The position numbers and the translations under genes were made by a program. The notes beneath the pieces were generated by a model that worked only from the letters and a program-made list of their open reading frames with translations, was not told the DNA's origin and searched no databases. DNA of 64,000 nt from Reyranella humidisoli (lineage in GTDB: Bacteria; Pseudomonadota; Alphaproteobacteria; Reyranellales; Reyranellaceae): contig NZ_JAHOPB010000003.1 in NCBI RefSeq assembly GCF_019039055.1, positions 310,001 to 374,000 on the forward strand, given 5' to 3'. Within the stretch, counting starts at the first letter, position 1. Every line of letters starts with the position of its first letter. This document shows, piece by piece, positions 27,972 through 35,986 of the stretch.

Positions 27972-29027
27972 TCAGGCCTCGACCAGAATGTCGGTCCACA
28001 GCTCCGACGGATCGGGCTCGGGACTGTGTTGCGAGAACTCGGCGGCGTCGTTCACGATCTTGCGGATCTCCGCGTCGACCGCCTTGAGAGCGGCCTCGTC
28101 GACGATCTTGGCGTCGAGCAGGCGCTTGCGAATGTGCTCGATCGGGTCGCGCTCGTTGCGGAACTTGTCGACCTCTTCCTTGGTCCGGTACTTGGCCGGA
28201 TCGCTCATCGAATGGCCGCGATAGCGATAGGTCTGCATCTCGAGGATGTAGGGGCCCTGCCCGCTGCGCGCATGCTCGATGGCCTTGGCGCCGGCCGCCC
28301 GGACCGCCAGCACGTCCATGCCGTCGACCCGCTCGCCCGGGATGCCGAAGGCCTCGCCATGGCGGTAGAGCTCGGTAGTGGCCGAGGCGCGCTCGACCGA
28401 GGTGCCCATGCCGTAGCGGTTGTTCTCGATGATGTAGACCACCGGCAGCTTCCAGAGTGCTGCCATGTTCATGGCCTCGTAGACCTGGCCCTGGTTGGCG
28501 CTGCCGTCGCCGAAGTAGGTGAGCGATACGTTCTTGTCGCCGTTGTACTTGTGCGCGAAGGCGAGACCGGTGCCGATCGGCACCTGGGCGCCGACGATGC
28601 CGTGGCCGCCGTAGAAGCTCTTCTCGCGGCTGAACATGTGCATCGAGCCGCCCTTGCCCTTCGAGTAGCCGCCGCTGCGGCCCGTCAGTTCGGCCATGAC
28701 GCCCTTGGGGTCCATGCCGCAGGCCAACATGTGGCCGTGGTCGCGGTAGGAGGTGATGACGGCGTCCTTGTCGCGGACGCTCGACTGCATGCCGACCACG
28801 ACCGCTTCCTGGCCGATGTAGAGGTGGCAGAAGCCGCCGATCAGGCCCATGCCGTAGAGCTGGCCCGCCCGCTCCTCGAAGCGGCGGATCAGCAGCATGT
28901 CGCGGTAGTAGGCCTTGAGTTCGTCGGGGGTGACGCTGTTGTCGCCCGGCCCGGATGATTGCTTGGGAGGCGACTTCGCCTTGGCGGGAGAAGTATCGAC
29001 TTTCGGCTTCGTGGCCGGCTTCGCCAT
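27972..29027 (-). CDS. pdhA: Pyruvate dehydrogenase E1 alpha
   Basis: The 351-residue subunit carries the thiamine-diphosphate motif YFGDGSANQG...IENN and the phosphorylation-loop-like segment YRYRGHSMSDP. A Lys/Pro/Ala-rich tail of 35 residues precedes the catalytic domain. The ATG at 29027 has a strong GAGGGGAC sequence; the frame upstream is non-coding. pdhB starts five bases after its stop. A 200-base gap upstream should hold the operon promoter. Confidence 0.96.
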   Translation of the reverse strand: MAKPATKPKVDTSPAKAKSPPKQSSGPGDNSVTPDELKAYYRDMLLIRRFEERAGQLYGMGLIGGFCHLYIGQEAVVVGMQSSVRDKDAVITSYRDHGHMLACGMDPKGVMAELTGRSGGYSKGKGGSMHMFSREKSFYGGHGIVGAQVPIGTGLAFAHKYNGDKNVSLTYFGDGSANQGQVYEAMNMAALWKLPVVYIIENNRYGMGTSVERASATTELYRHGEAFGIPGERVDGMDVLAVRAAGAKAIEHARSGQGPYILEMQTYRYRGHSMSDPAKYRTKEEVDKFRNERDPIEHIRKRLLDAKIVDEAALKAVDAEIRKIVNDAAEFSQHSPEPDPSELWTDILVEA

Positions 29028-29061
29028 GGCAGTCCCCTCGTGAACGCGCTTCGGCTTATAG

Positions 29062-29148
29062 CATCGCAGAGGGCGATGTGTTTGATCTAGCAGGAAAAAA
29101 CACACTCGCCGCGCGTGCGCCGCAGCAATTGAGCGATTGTTTGCAAAC
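29062..29148. promoter_or_regulatory. Dyad elements in the pdhA upstream region
   Basis: Two inverted repeats lie upstream of pdhA. CATCGC-agagg-GCGATG is at 29062-29078 and a perfect 10-base palindrome, GTTTGCAAAC, is at 29139-29148. Between and around them no convincing promoter pair was found. They may bind a regulator of the pdh operon or of the upstream ftsB gene. The gap at 29028-29227 holds no credible gene. Confidence 0.35.
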
Positions 29149-29227
29149 CATGGATCGCACCGGACAGTTTCTTTCAGATGACCGCGAGGCGAACCTTGAA
29201 CACAGCGTCACCGAGATCAAAACGTCG

Positions 29228-29527
29228 TCAGCGCGTCGGCATGAAGACGATGACGTCGTCCTTGCGCGCGAAGTTCAGCAGGACGCGCGCGCGCTCGTCC
29301 AGCATGTCCGGTTCGAGGCTCTGGTTGCGCAGCGCCGCGACGCGGCGTTCCCAGATCTTGCGGGTCGTCTCGGCCTCGGCGAGGTTCTGCTCGGCGACCA
29401 GCACTTCGCGCTGGAGATGGGCCATGGCCAGCAGGCCGCGGTCACCGTTCACCAGGTGGTATCCGAAATAACCGAATACTGTGGCGAAGATGACGGGAGC
29501 CAAAATCTGACGGGGTCTCAACAACAT
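29228..29527 (-). CDS. ftsB: FtsB/DivIC-type septum protein
   Basis: The 99-residue bitopic protein has one transmembrane segment (about 8-28, ILAPVIFATVFGYFGYHLV) and then a coiled coil (about 35-75), the build of FtsB, which joins FtsL and FtsQ to activate septal peptidoglycan synthesis. The position between eno and pdhA is typical of alphaproteobacteria. The ATG at 29527 follows AGGAAC, which decided the start. Confidence 0.88.
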   Translation of the reverse strand: MLLRPRQILAPVIFATVFGYFGYHLVNGDRGLLAMAHLQREVLVAEQNLAEAETTRKIWERRVAALRNQSLEPDMLDERARVLLNFARKDDVIVFMPTR

Positions 29528-29626
29528 ATGCGGCGTTCCTGCAGGCATATGGCAACATGTGGTGGCCTTCCGTCAAGATTTTTCGTTTGATTGGAGAGGC
29601 TTAGCGACTGTGAAAGGGCGGACGGC

Positions 29627-30274
29627 ATGAGCGGACTGATCATCTGGACGTACGACTGGGTGCCCAAGGGCCCGCGCGGCTTCGTGCGCGACCTCCGGCT
29701 GCGATGGGCCTGCGAGGAAGCCGGTCTCCCCTATTCCGTGCGCACCGTGCCGTTCGATGGGCGCGAGACCAATCACCTGGCGCAGCAGCCGTTCGGCCAG
29801 GTGCCCTTCCTGACCGATGGCGACCTGAAAATGTTCGAGAGCGGCGCCGGGCTGATGCATCTCGCCCGCAAGAGCGAAAAGCTGATGCCGCGCGATCCTG
29901 CCGGGGAAGCCGCGACCCTTCAGTGGATGTTCGCCGCGCTCAACTCGATCGAGATGGTGAGCGTGCCATGGTGGTTCCTGACCATGACGGGCCAGCCCGA
30001 CAATGCCCTCACCGGCTGGATGGGCAACCGGCTCGACCAGCTCGAGAAGGTACTGGGCGGGCGGCAATGGTTGGCGGCCGATCGCTTCACCGCAGCCGAC
30101 CTGCTGATGGCGGACGTCCTGCGCGTCGGCAAGGTCCGCGCCTTCGGTGACCGGCCGGCGACCGAAGCCTACGTGACCCGCGTCACCGACCGACCCGCGT
30201 TCAAGAAGGTCCACGCCGACCAGATGGCACATTTCGCGGCGGCCGACGCGAAAAGAGCGGCAGCTGACTCTTAG
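29627..30274 (+). CDS. Glutathione S-transferase family protein
   Basis: The 215-residue protein has a thioredoxin-fold N-terminal half (CEEAGLPYSV, then QPFGQVPFLTDGDLKMFES with the cis-proline) and an alpha-helical C-terminal half. Substrate and glutathione conjugation chemistry are unknown. The ATG was chosen because AAAGGGCGG lies at a good distance upstream. It converges with the DMT transporter gene, overlapping by four bases. Confidence 0.87.
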   Translation: MSGLIIWTYDWVPKGPRGFVRDLRLRWACEEAGLPYSVRTVPFDGRETNHLAQQPFGQVPFLTDGDLKMFESGAGLMHLARKSEKLMPRDPAGEAATLQWMFAALNSIEMVSVPWWFLTMTGQPDNALTGWMGNRLDQLEKVLGGRQWLAADRFTAADLLMADVLRVGKVRAFGDRPATEAYVTRVTDRPAFKKVHADQMAHFAAADAKRAAADS

Positions 30275-31158
30275 TCAGCTTGCGCTCCGGGCTTCAGCGC
30301 TATCCATAGGCCCGCCAAGACGCATGCAAGGCCAAGCAACGCCGCCACCGGCAGAGGCTCGCCCAGCAGCGCGGTGCCGCCCAGCGCCGCCGTCACGGGC
30401 CCGAGCCCCAGGAAGATCGTGACCAGCGTCGGCGGCGCATTCCCCAGCGCATAGACCCATAGGAAGAAGCCGATGCCGCTCGACACGCCGATGAATACGA
30501 TGGCCGCCGCCTCTCCGGCCGTGAAGGCGGGCCACGTCGCGAACAGACCTTCGGCGCCGGCAATCCCCGCCAGCGCCAGGACGGCCACGAACATGGCAAA
30601 GGCGGTCACGGGCAGCGCCGAGTAGCGCGCGACGTAGGGCGCGTAGGAGATCGAGCAGACGGCGCCGCAGAAGGCCGAAGCCAGCGCCGCCGCCGTGCCC
30701 AGCCACGCTGACCCGTGCTGCGGCTCGGCCGTGATCGCCGCCCCTCCCAGCGCGATCGCGACGCCCGCGAAGGTGAGCAGCGCGCCCGCGATCTTGGCTG
30801 GCGTAAATCGCTCGCGCCCGAGCAGCGCCGACAGGGTCATCGTCATCAGCGGGAAGGTCGAGAACAGCAGCGAGGCGCGTGCCGCGGGGATGTGCAGCAG
30901 CGAATAGTTCAGCAGCACGATCAGCGCCGCGAACTGGCCGATCCCCAGAAGCCCGATCGGCACGAGATCGCGCGGAGCGATGGTTCGCCAGGGCCGCAGC
31001 CATAGCGCCGGCACAAGGCAGACGAGCCCGATCAGGTAGCGCAGGAAGCCCAGTGACCCCGGCCCCGCCGCATCGACGACATAGCGCGTCGCCACCATCG
31101 CGGCCCCGACCTGGATGCCGGTCCCGGCGGCGGCCCAGAGCGGGCCGGGCCGGCTCAC
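30271..31158 (-). CDS. EamA/DMT-superfamily transporter
   Basis: The 295-residue membrane protein has about ten hydrophobic helices in two repeats of five, the layout of drug/metabolite transporters. The second repeat contains the EamA-like GEPLPVAALLG near the C-terminus. Its substrate is unknown. The GTG start overlaps the stop of the MarR-GNAT gene (GTGA), so the regulator-acetyltransferase and the exporter are probably one operon. Confidence 0.88.
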   Translation of the reverse strand: MSRPGPLWAAAGTGIQVGAAMVATRYVVDAAGPGSLGFLRYLIGLVCLVPALWLRPWRTIAPRDLVPIGLLGIGQFAALIVLLNYSLLHIPAARASLLFSTFPLMTMTLSALLGRERFTPAKIAGALLTFAGVAIALGGAAITAEPQHGSAWLGTAAALASAFCGAVCSISYAPYVARYSALPVTAFAMFVAVLALAGIAGAEGLFATWPAFTAGEAAAIVFIGVSSGIGFFLWVYALGNAPPTLVTIFLGLGPVTAALGGTALLGEPLPVAALLGLACVLAGLWIALKPGAQAD

Positions 31159-32084
31159 AGATCGAGGCTCCAGAACTGCCCGACCAGCTTCTTGCCGAAA
31201 CTGTCGTGCTTCTCCTCCCGGATGAGCCGGAAGCCGGCCGCGATGTAGATCTTGCGGGCCGAGACCAGGATGTCGTTGGTCCACAGCATCAGCTTTTTGT
31301 AGCCCTTCGCGCGGGCATCCTCGATGCAGGCCGCGACCAGACTCTGGCCGATGCCGAGGCCGCGCGCCGAGGGTTCGACGTAGAGCATGCGCAACTGTCC
31401 AGTGGTCTTGCCGGCGCGCACGAGGAAGACCGATCCCGCGATCTCGCCGTTGCGCTCGGCGATCCAGCAATTGTCCGACTTCGGGTCGAACTTCCGAATG
31501 AACTTTGCGGAAATCTCCGCGAGCATCGCCTCGAAGGTCCCGTCCCAGCCATACTCGGTGGCATAGAGCTGGGTCTGGCGGCGGATGATCCAGCCGAGGT
31601 CGCCCGGCTGGTGCGGCCGCAGCGTAAAGGGCACGCGCTTTTCCGGCGGCTCGTCGAGCAGCGACTCGACGGTCTCCAGCGCCTTCACGAGCCTGTCCTG
31701 GCGCGCGATCGGCAGTTCGGCCAGCAGGTTCGCGATGTCCTGGCGCGAGCGCTCGTTCATGGCGGCCCACAACCGCTGGCCCTTGGCCGTCAGGGTCAGC
31801 TCGGTCTGGCGCTTGTCGGCGGTCGACCGCTTGCGCGCGACGCAGCCCCGCTTCTCCAGTGCCTGCAGCAGCCGGCTGACATAGCCCGGATCGAGGCCGA
31901 GATCGCGGCAGAGTTCCTGCGCCGTCGGACGGTCGCGGTTGGCGATCTCGTAAACCAGCCGCCCCTCGGGCAGGGTGAACGGGCTGTGCAGGAGGGTCTC
32001 TTCCAGCACGCCGATGCGGCGGGTGTAGAAGCGCGAGAAGCGGCGCACCGCCTCGATGCGGGACGCGAGCGACGACACTGCCAT
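31155..32084 (-). CDS. MarR regulator fused to a GNAT acetyltransferase
   Basis: The 309-residue protein joins a winged-helix MarR domain (about 10-145, LDPGYVSRLLQALEKRGCVARKR as recognition region) to a GNAT domain (about 150-305) with the acetyl-CoA-binding signature SARGLGIGQSLV. Such fusions are widespread but poorly characterised. The effector and acetylated substrate are unknown. Coupling to a DMT exporter suggests a stress or drug response. The ATG is preceded by GGGGAG at a usable distance. Confidence 0.9.
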   Translation of the reverse strand: MAVSSLASRIEAVRRFSRFYTRRIGVLEETLLHSPFTLPEGRLVYEIANRDRPTAQELCRDLGLDPGYVSRLLQALEKRGCVARKRSTADKRQTELTLTAKGQRLWAAMNERSRQDIANLLAELPIARQDRLVKALETVESLLDEPPEKRVPFTLRPHQPGDLGWIIRRQTQLYATEYGWDGTFEAMLAEISAKFIRKFDPKSDNCWIAERNGEIAGSVFLVRAGKTTGQLRMLYVEPSARGLGIGQSLVAACIEDARAKGYKKLMLWTNDILVSARKIYIAAGFRLIREEKHDSFGKKLVGQFWSLDL

Positions 32085-32154
32085 GGCAATCTCCCCAGAA
32101 GGTTGCCATGGTCAATCAAGTCTTTGACTTCGTCAACTATTAGACAGGCAGAGC

Positions 32155-32252
32155 AAGGATCCTTCGCTGCGCTCAGGATGACACCTGTTTTGGGGTTGGC
32201 GCACTGCATAGGACCCAACAGCCGTGTCATCCTGAGCGCAGCGCAGGACCTT
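32155..32252. repeat. Inverted pair of dispersed repeat family A
   Basis: Two copies face each other at 32155-32183 and 32225-32252. Their shared 19-base core starts TGTCATCCTGAGCGCAGC and is perfectly complementary, with about 42 bases between. The same sequence recurs as a second inverted pair near 60.6 kb. It is a REP-like element between the enolase 3' end and the MarR-GNAT promoter, in the 235-base gap that otherwise holds the eno terminator. Confidence 0.8.
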
Positions 32253-32274
32253 TCCTCTTCCTCTGAACAAGAAA

Positions 32275-32296
32275 AAGGGCCGCCGCAGCGACCCTT
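32275..32296 (-). terminator. Intrinsic terminator of eno
   Basis: Read on the minus strand, AAGGGTCGCT and GGCGGCCCTT can form an 8-9 pair stem with a short loop, followed by a run of T residues (CCCTTTTTC). It begins 23 bases after the enolase stop. Confidence 0.75.
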
Positions 32297-32319
32297 GATC
32301 ATTCCCGTCCCGCCGAAGC

Positions 32320-33597
32320 TCAACCCCGCAGGATCGATGTCCCGGCGTAGCGCGCCTGGGTGCCGAGCTGCTCCTCGATGCGCAGGAGCTGGTTATACTT
32401 GGCCAGCCGATCAGAGCGCGACAGCGAGCCGGTCTTGATCTGGCCGCAGTTGGTGGCGACCGCGAGGTCGGCGATGGTCGCATCCTCGGTCTCGCCCGAA
32501 CGGTGGGACATGACGGCGCCGTAGCTGGCGTTGCGCGCCATCGAGACCGCTTCCATCGTCTCGGTCAGCGTGCCGATCTGGTTGACCTTGACCAGGATCG
32601 CGTTGGCGAGCCCGTCCTTGATGCCCTGCTCCAGGCGCTTCGGGTTGGTGACGAACAGGTCGTCGCCCACCAGCTGGATCTTCTTGCCGAGCTTGTCGGT
32701 GATGGCCTTCCAGCCCTTCATGTCGTCCTCGGCCATGCCGTCCTCGATCGACACGATCGGGTAGCGCTTCACGAGATCGGCGTAGTAGTCGACCATGCCG
32801 GCGGCATCGAACGACTTGCCCTCGCCCTCCATCTCGTACTTGCCCTTCTTGAAGAACTCGGTCGAGGCCGGGTCGAGCGCCAGCATGACGTCCTCGCCGG
32901 GCTTGTAGCCGGCCTTCTCAATCGCCTTCATGACGAAGGACAGCGCCTCGTCGGCGGTGGCGAGGTTCGGGGCGAAGCCGCCCTCGTCGCCCACGTTGGT
33001 GTTGTGGCCGGCATCGTGCAGCTGGCCGCGCAGCGCGTGGAAGACTTCCGCGCCCATGCGCAGCGCGTCGGCGAAGCGATCCGCCTTCACCGGCATGATC
33101 ATGAATTCCTGGATGTCGATCGGATTGTCGGCATGGGCGCCGCCGTTGATGATGTTCATCAGCGGCACCGGCAGCACCGAGGCCTGGCTACCGCCGACAT
33201 AGCGATAGAGCGGCAGGCCGCTGTCCATCGCGGCGGCCTTGGCGACGGCCAGCGAGACGCCGAGAATGGCGTTGGCGCCGAGGCGGCCCTTGTTCGGGGT
33301 GCCGTCGAGCTCGATCAGGGCGCGGTCGATCTTGATCTGCTCCAGCGCGTCGAGGCCGGACAGCAGGTCCATGATCTCGCCGTTCACCGCCGCTACCGCC
33401 TTCAGAACGCCCTTGCCGCCGTAGCGCTTCTTGTCGCCGTCGCGCAGTTCGACCGCCTCGTGGGCGCCGGTCGAGGCGCCGGATGGGACGGCCGCGCGGC
33501 CGACCGCGCCGCTGTCGAGTTCGACCTCCACTTCGACGGTGGGATTGCCACGGCTGTCGAGGATTTCGCGGCCGCGGACTTCAGCTATGGCGCTCAT
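32320..33597 (-). CDS. eno: Enolase
   Basis: The 425-residue glycolytic enzyme interconverts 2-phosphoglycerate and phosphoenolpyruvate and often sits in the RNA degradosome. Family blocks are REILDSRGNPTVEVEV, NIINGGAHADN, VGDEGGFAPN, SIEDGMAEDD and SHRSGETED. The ATG at 33597 follows CAGGAG; residues upstream are non-coding. The gene is divergent from the nitrile-hydratase-like pair. Confidence 0.98.
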   Translation of the reverse strand: MSAIAEVRGREILDSRGNPTVEVEVELDSGAVGRAAVPSGASTGAHEAVELRDGDKKRYGGKGVLKAVAAVNGEIMDLLSGLDALEQIKIDRALIELDGTPNKGRLGANAILGVSLAVAKAAAMDSGLPLYRYVGGSQASVLPVPLMNIINGGAHADNPIDIQEFMIMPVKADRFADALRMGAEVFHALRGQLHDAGHNTNVGDEGGFAPNLATADEALSFVMKAIEKAGYKPGEDVMLALDPASTEFFKKGKYEMEGEGKSFDAAGMVDYYADLVKRYPIVSIEDGMAEDDMKGWKAITDKLGKKIQLVGDDLFVTNPKRLEQGIKDGLANAILVKVNQIGTLTETMEAVSMARNASYGAVMSHRSGETEDATIADLAVATNCGQIKTGSLSRSDRLAKYNQLLRIEEQLGTQARYAGTSILRG

Positions 33598-33718
33598 GAG
33601 AAAAACTCCTGTTGGGCGGGGCCTCTCTAGCCGCGCGCATGTCGGGGAGCAAGTGACGCGATGGCCCTCGCTTCCTATACTCCGCCGCCCGATCCGCTGC
33701 CGCCTGGGAGAAGCGACC

Positions 33719-34315
33719 ATGCCCGATCAGACTCACCACCACCAAGCCACCGCCCCCGTGGAGAAGCGCGTCGACGCGATCCAGGAAGCCTTCCAGGAGC
33801 GTGGCATGGAGCCCGAGAATTTCATCCGCGAGTTCAAGCATCTCGCCGAGGAGGAATGGGTGCCGGAAAACGGCGCGCGCGTGGTCGCCAAGGCCTGGAC
33901 CGATCCCGCCTTCCGCGAGCGCCTGTTCGCCAACGGCCGCGACGCCGTCACCGAACTCGGCCTGTCGATGCCGCCGCATCACCGGCACCTGGTCGTGCTG
34001 GAGAACACGCCGAAGGTTCACAACGTGATCTGCTGCACCCTCTGCTCGTGCACGGCCTTCTCGATCATCGGCCTGCCGCCGGACTGGTACAAGGACCTGG
34101 AGTACCGCGCCCGCGTCGTGCGCCAGTCGCGCACCGTGCTGAAGGAGATGGGGCTGGAGCTGCCGGCCGACATGGAAATCCGCGTCTGGGATACCACGGC
34201 CGACACCCGCTACATGGTGCTGCCGGTGCGCCCCGCCGGCACCGAGGGATGGTCCGAGGAGAAGCTCGCCGGACTCGTCACCAAGGACGCCATGATTGGC
34301 GTCTCGCGCCTCTAG
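33719..34315 (+). CDS. Nitrile hydratase-like alpha subunit, cobalt-type centre
   Basis: The 198-residue subunit has the claw motif CTLCSC at 106-111, the cobalt-type version in which two cysteines are oxidised and the peptide nitrogens bind metal. Nitrile hydratases convert nitriles to amides. After the claw, usual alpha subunits have tyrosine-proline-tryptophan; here it is TAF, followed by the normal GLPPDWYK. An extra cysteine precedes the motif (CC). The related thiocyanate hydrolase is an alternative activity. A gggagaag sequence precedes the ATG. Confidence 0.88.
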   Translation: MPDQTHHHQATAPVEKRVDAIQEAFQERGMEPENFIREFKHLAEEEWVPENGARVVAKAWTDPAFRERLFANGRDAVTELGLSMPPHHRHLVVLENTPKVHNVICCTLCSCTAFSIIGLPPDWYKDLEYRARVVRQSRTVLKEMGLELPADMEIRVWDTTADTRYMVLPVRPAGTEGWSEEKLAGLVTKDAMIGVSRL

Positions 34316-34330
34316 GACGGAGAGACAGTC

Positions 34331-34948
34331 ATGGACGGCATGCACGATCTCGGCGGCAAGCATGGCTTCGGCCGGGTCCGCTATTCGCTCCGCGCCCAGA
34401 CCTTCCACGAACCGTGGGAGAAGCGGGTCAACGCCCTCTATTCGCTGGCCGTGAAGCTCGGCATCTTCAACATGGACGAGTATCGCCACGCCATCGAGCG
34501 CATGGAGCCGCGACACTATCTGTCGGCCAGCTACTACGAACGCTCGTTGACGAGCCTCGCGACCCTGTGCGTGGAGAAAGGCATCCTCACCCAGGAGGAG
34601 CTGGATCGCCGCGCCGGAGGCGCCTTCCCGCTTTCCTCGCCCAGCGCACCCGGCCGCGGCAACGTCGCCACGCGCGAGACGCTGAAGGTCGGCGACAAGG
34701 TCACGGTGAAGACGGATTACGTTCCGGGTCACGTCCGCATGCCGGGCTACATTCGCGGCAAGAGCGGCGTCGTGGTCGGCGTGTCGCCGCCCTACCCGTT
34801 CCCCGACGCCCATGGCCACGGCATCGAAGCCGAAGACGAGCCGACTTACGACGTCCGTTTCGATTCGCGCGACCTGTGGTCGGACTCCGCCGACCCGGCC
34901 TTCGTCCATGTCGGCGTCTTCGAGAGCTACCTCGAGCGCGCGGCGTAG
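34331..34948 (+). CDS. Nitrile hydratase-like beta subunit
   Basis: The 205-residue beta subunit starts MDGMHDLGGKHGFG as the family does and ends with the SH3-like barrel containing HVRMPGYIRGKSGVV and YDVRF. The beta subunit completes the active site with arginines that bond the oxidised cysteines. The tryptophan usually seen in YYERW is serine here (YYERS). It begins 15 bases after the alpha gene. No activator or metallochaperone gene follows; the next gene is a convergent LysR regulator. Confidence 0.88.
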   Translation: MDGMHDLGGKHGFGRVRYSLRAQTFHEPWEKRVNALYSLAVKLGIFNMDEYRHAIERMEPRHYLSASYYERSLTSLATLCVEKGILTQEELDRRAGGAFPLSSPSAPGRGNVATRETLKVGDKVTVKTDYVPGHVRMPGYIRGKSGVVVGVSPPYPFPDAHGHGIEAEDEPTYDVRFDSRDLWSDSADPAFVHVGVFESYLERAA

Positions 34949-34967
34949 GCTTATTGGACGTTGAGCC

Positions 34968-35885
34968 TTACACCCCCGCCGCGTAGCGCGGCAGGTGCAG
35001 GCGGAGCAGGTCGAGGATTTCGTCGCGCAGCGGGTCGCGTGCGTTGCGCAGCCAGGCGGCTGCCATCGGCAGGAGGTCGAGGCCGAGCGCGTCGCGGGAG
35101 GCGAGCGGCACGAAGCGGACGCCCGTGACACCCAGGCGTGCCGCCGACCGCGGCACGATCGCCACGCCCAGGCCGGCGGCGACGAGGTGTACGATGGTCT
35201 GCTTCTCCTCGGCACTCTGCGCCAGCTTGGGGCGAAGGCCGGCCCGCTCGAACAGTTTGATCGTGAGGTCGTGGCTGTGCGGCCGCGCGCTGCGGTCGGG
35301 CACGATCATCGGCTCGTCCGCCAGCGCCTCGATGGAAAGCCGGCGCCGGCCCGCCAGCCGGTGACGCGACGGCACGGCGACGACCGGCGTCTCGTGGAAG
35401 AGCATCATCGTCTCGATCCGCTTGTCGAGCCGCTCGGGCGGCCGGATGAAGGCGATGTCGAGCCGGCCCGACAGGAGCTTCGGCACCAGGCGCACGGTCT
35501 TGTCCTCGACGAGCTGCACGGCCGCCGCGGCGCGCAATTCGCGAAAGTCGTGCAGCAGCGCCGGCACCAGGCCGGCCGCGGCGGTGTCGATCGCGCCCAC
35601 CCGGATGAGGCTGCGCGACCGCCGGCGGCCACGCTCGCGCACCTCTGCGGCGAGCGCATCGGCCCGCGCCAGCAATCCACGGGCATCGTCGACAAAGGCC
35701 GCGCCGTCCTGCGACAGCATCACGTTGCGCGTGGTACGCAGCAGCAGGGGAGCACCGAGTGAGGTTTCGAGCAGGCGAATCGCACGGCTGAGCGCCGACG
35801 GCAGCATGTCGAGACGGCGTGCCGCCCGGCCGAAGTGAAGTTCCTCGGCGACCGCGACGAAGCAGCGAAGCTGATGCAGGTCCAC
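34968..35885 (-). CDS. LysR-family transcriptional regulator
   Basis: The 305-residue regulator has an N-terminal winged helix (DLHQLRCFVAVAEELHFGRAA) and a periplasmic-binding-like effector domain. It is divergent from the TctC-dehydrogenase pair and probably controls it in response to a dicarboxylate or tartrate-like ligand. The GTG start gives the canonical N-terminus. It lies just seven bases after a perfect minus-strand TATAAT, so the transcript may be leaderless. Confidence 0.9.
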   Translation of the reverse strand: MDLHQLRCFVAVAEELHFGRAARRLDMLPSALSRAIRLLETSLGAPLLLRTTRNVMLSQDGAAFVDDARGLLARADALAAEVRERGRRRSRSLIRVGAIDTAAAGLVPALLHDFRELRAAAAVQLVEDKTVRLVPKLLSGRLDIAFIRPPERLDKRIETMMLFHETPVVAVPSRHRLAGRRRLSIEALADEPMIVPDRSARPHSHDLTIKLFERAGLRPKLAQSAEEKQTIVHLVAAGLGVAIVPRSAARLGVTGVRFVPLASRDALGLDLLPMAAAWLRNARDPLRDEILDLLRLHLPRYAAGV

Positions 35886-35890
35886 GGCCG

Positions 35891-35917
35891 GGATTATATC
35901 AGAAATTTGTATAATCC
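35891..35917. promoter_or_regulatory. Perfect LysR-type operator with two opposed -10 boxes
   Basis: GGATTATA and TATAATCC form a perfect 8-11-8 inverted repeat (spacer tcagaaatttg), which contains the T-N11-A pattern of LysR-type boxes. Each arm contains TATAAT: plus strand at 35910-35915, minus strand at 35898-35893. No good -35 box is visible for either, which suits activator-dependent divergent promoters. Confidence 0.65.
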
Positions 35918-35986
35918 AGTGCCGATTGCGCCCGCGCGCCGCCACCCGTAAGGAGACTCCAAACAAGAATCCAAGGGAGCGAAACC

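Noticed and set aside
32155..32252. CRISPR or insertion-sequence ends
   Set aside because: Only two inverted copies with no regular spacers, no transposase and no target duplication; a REP-like repeat fits better.
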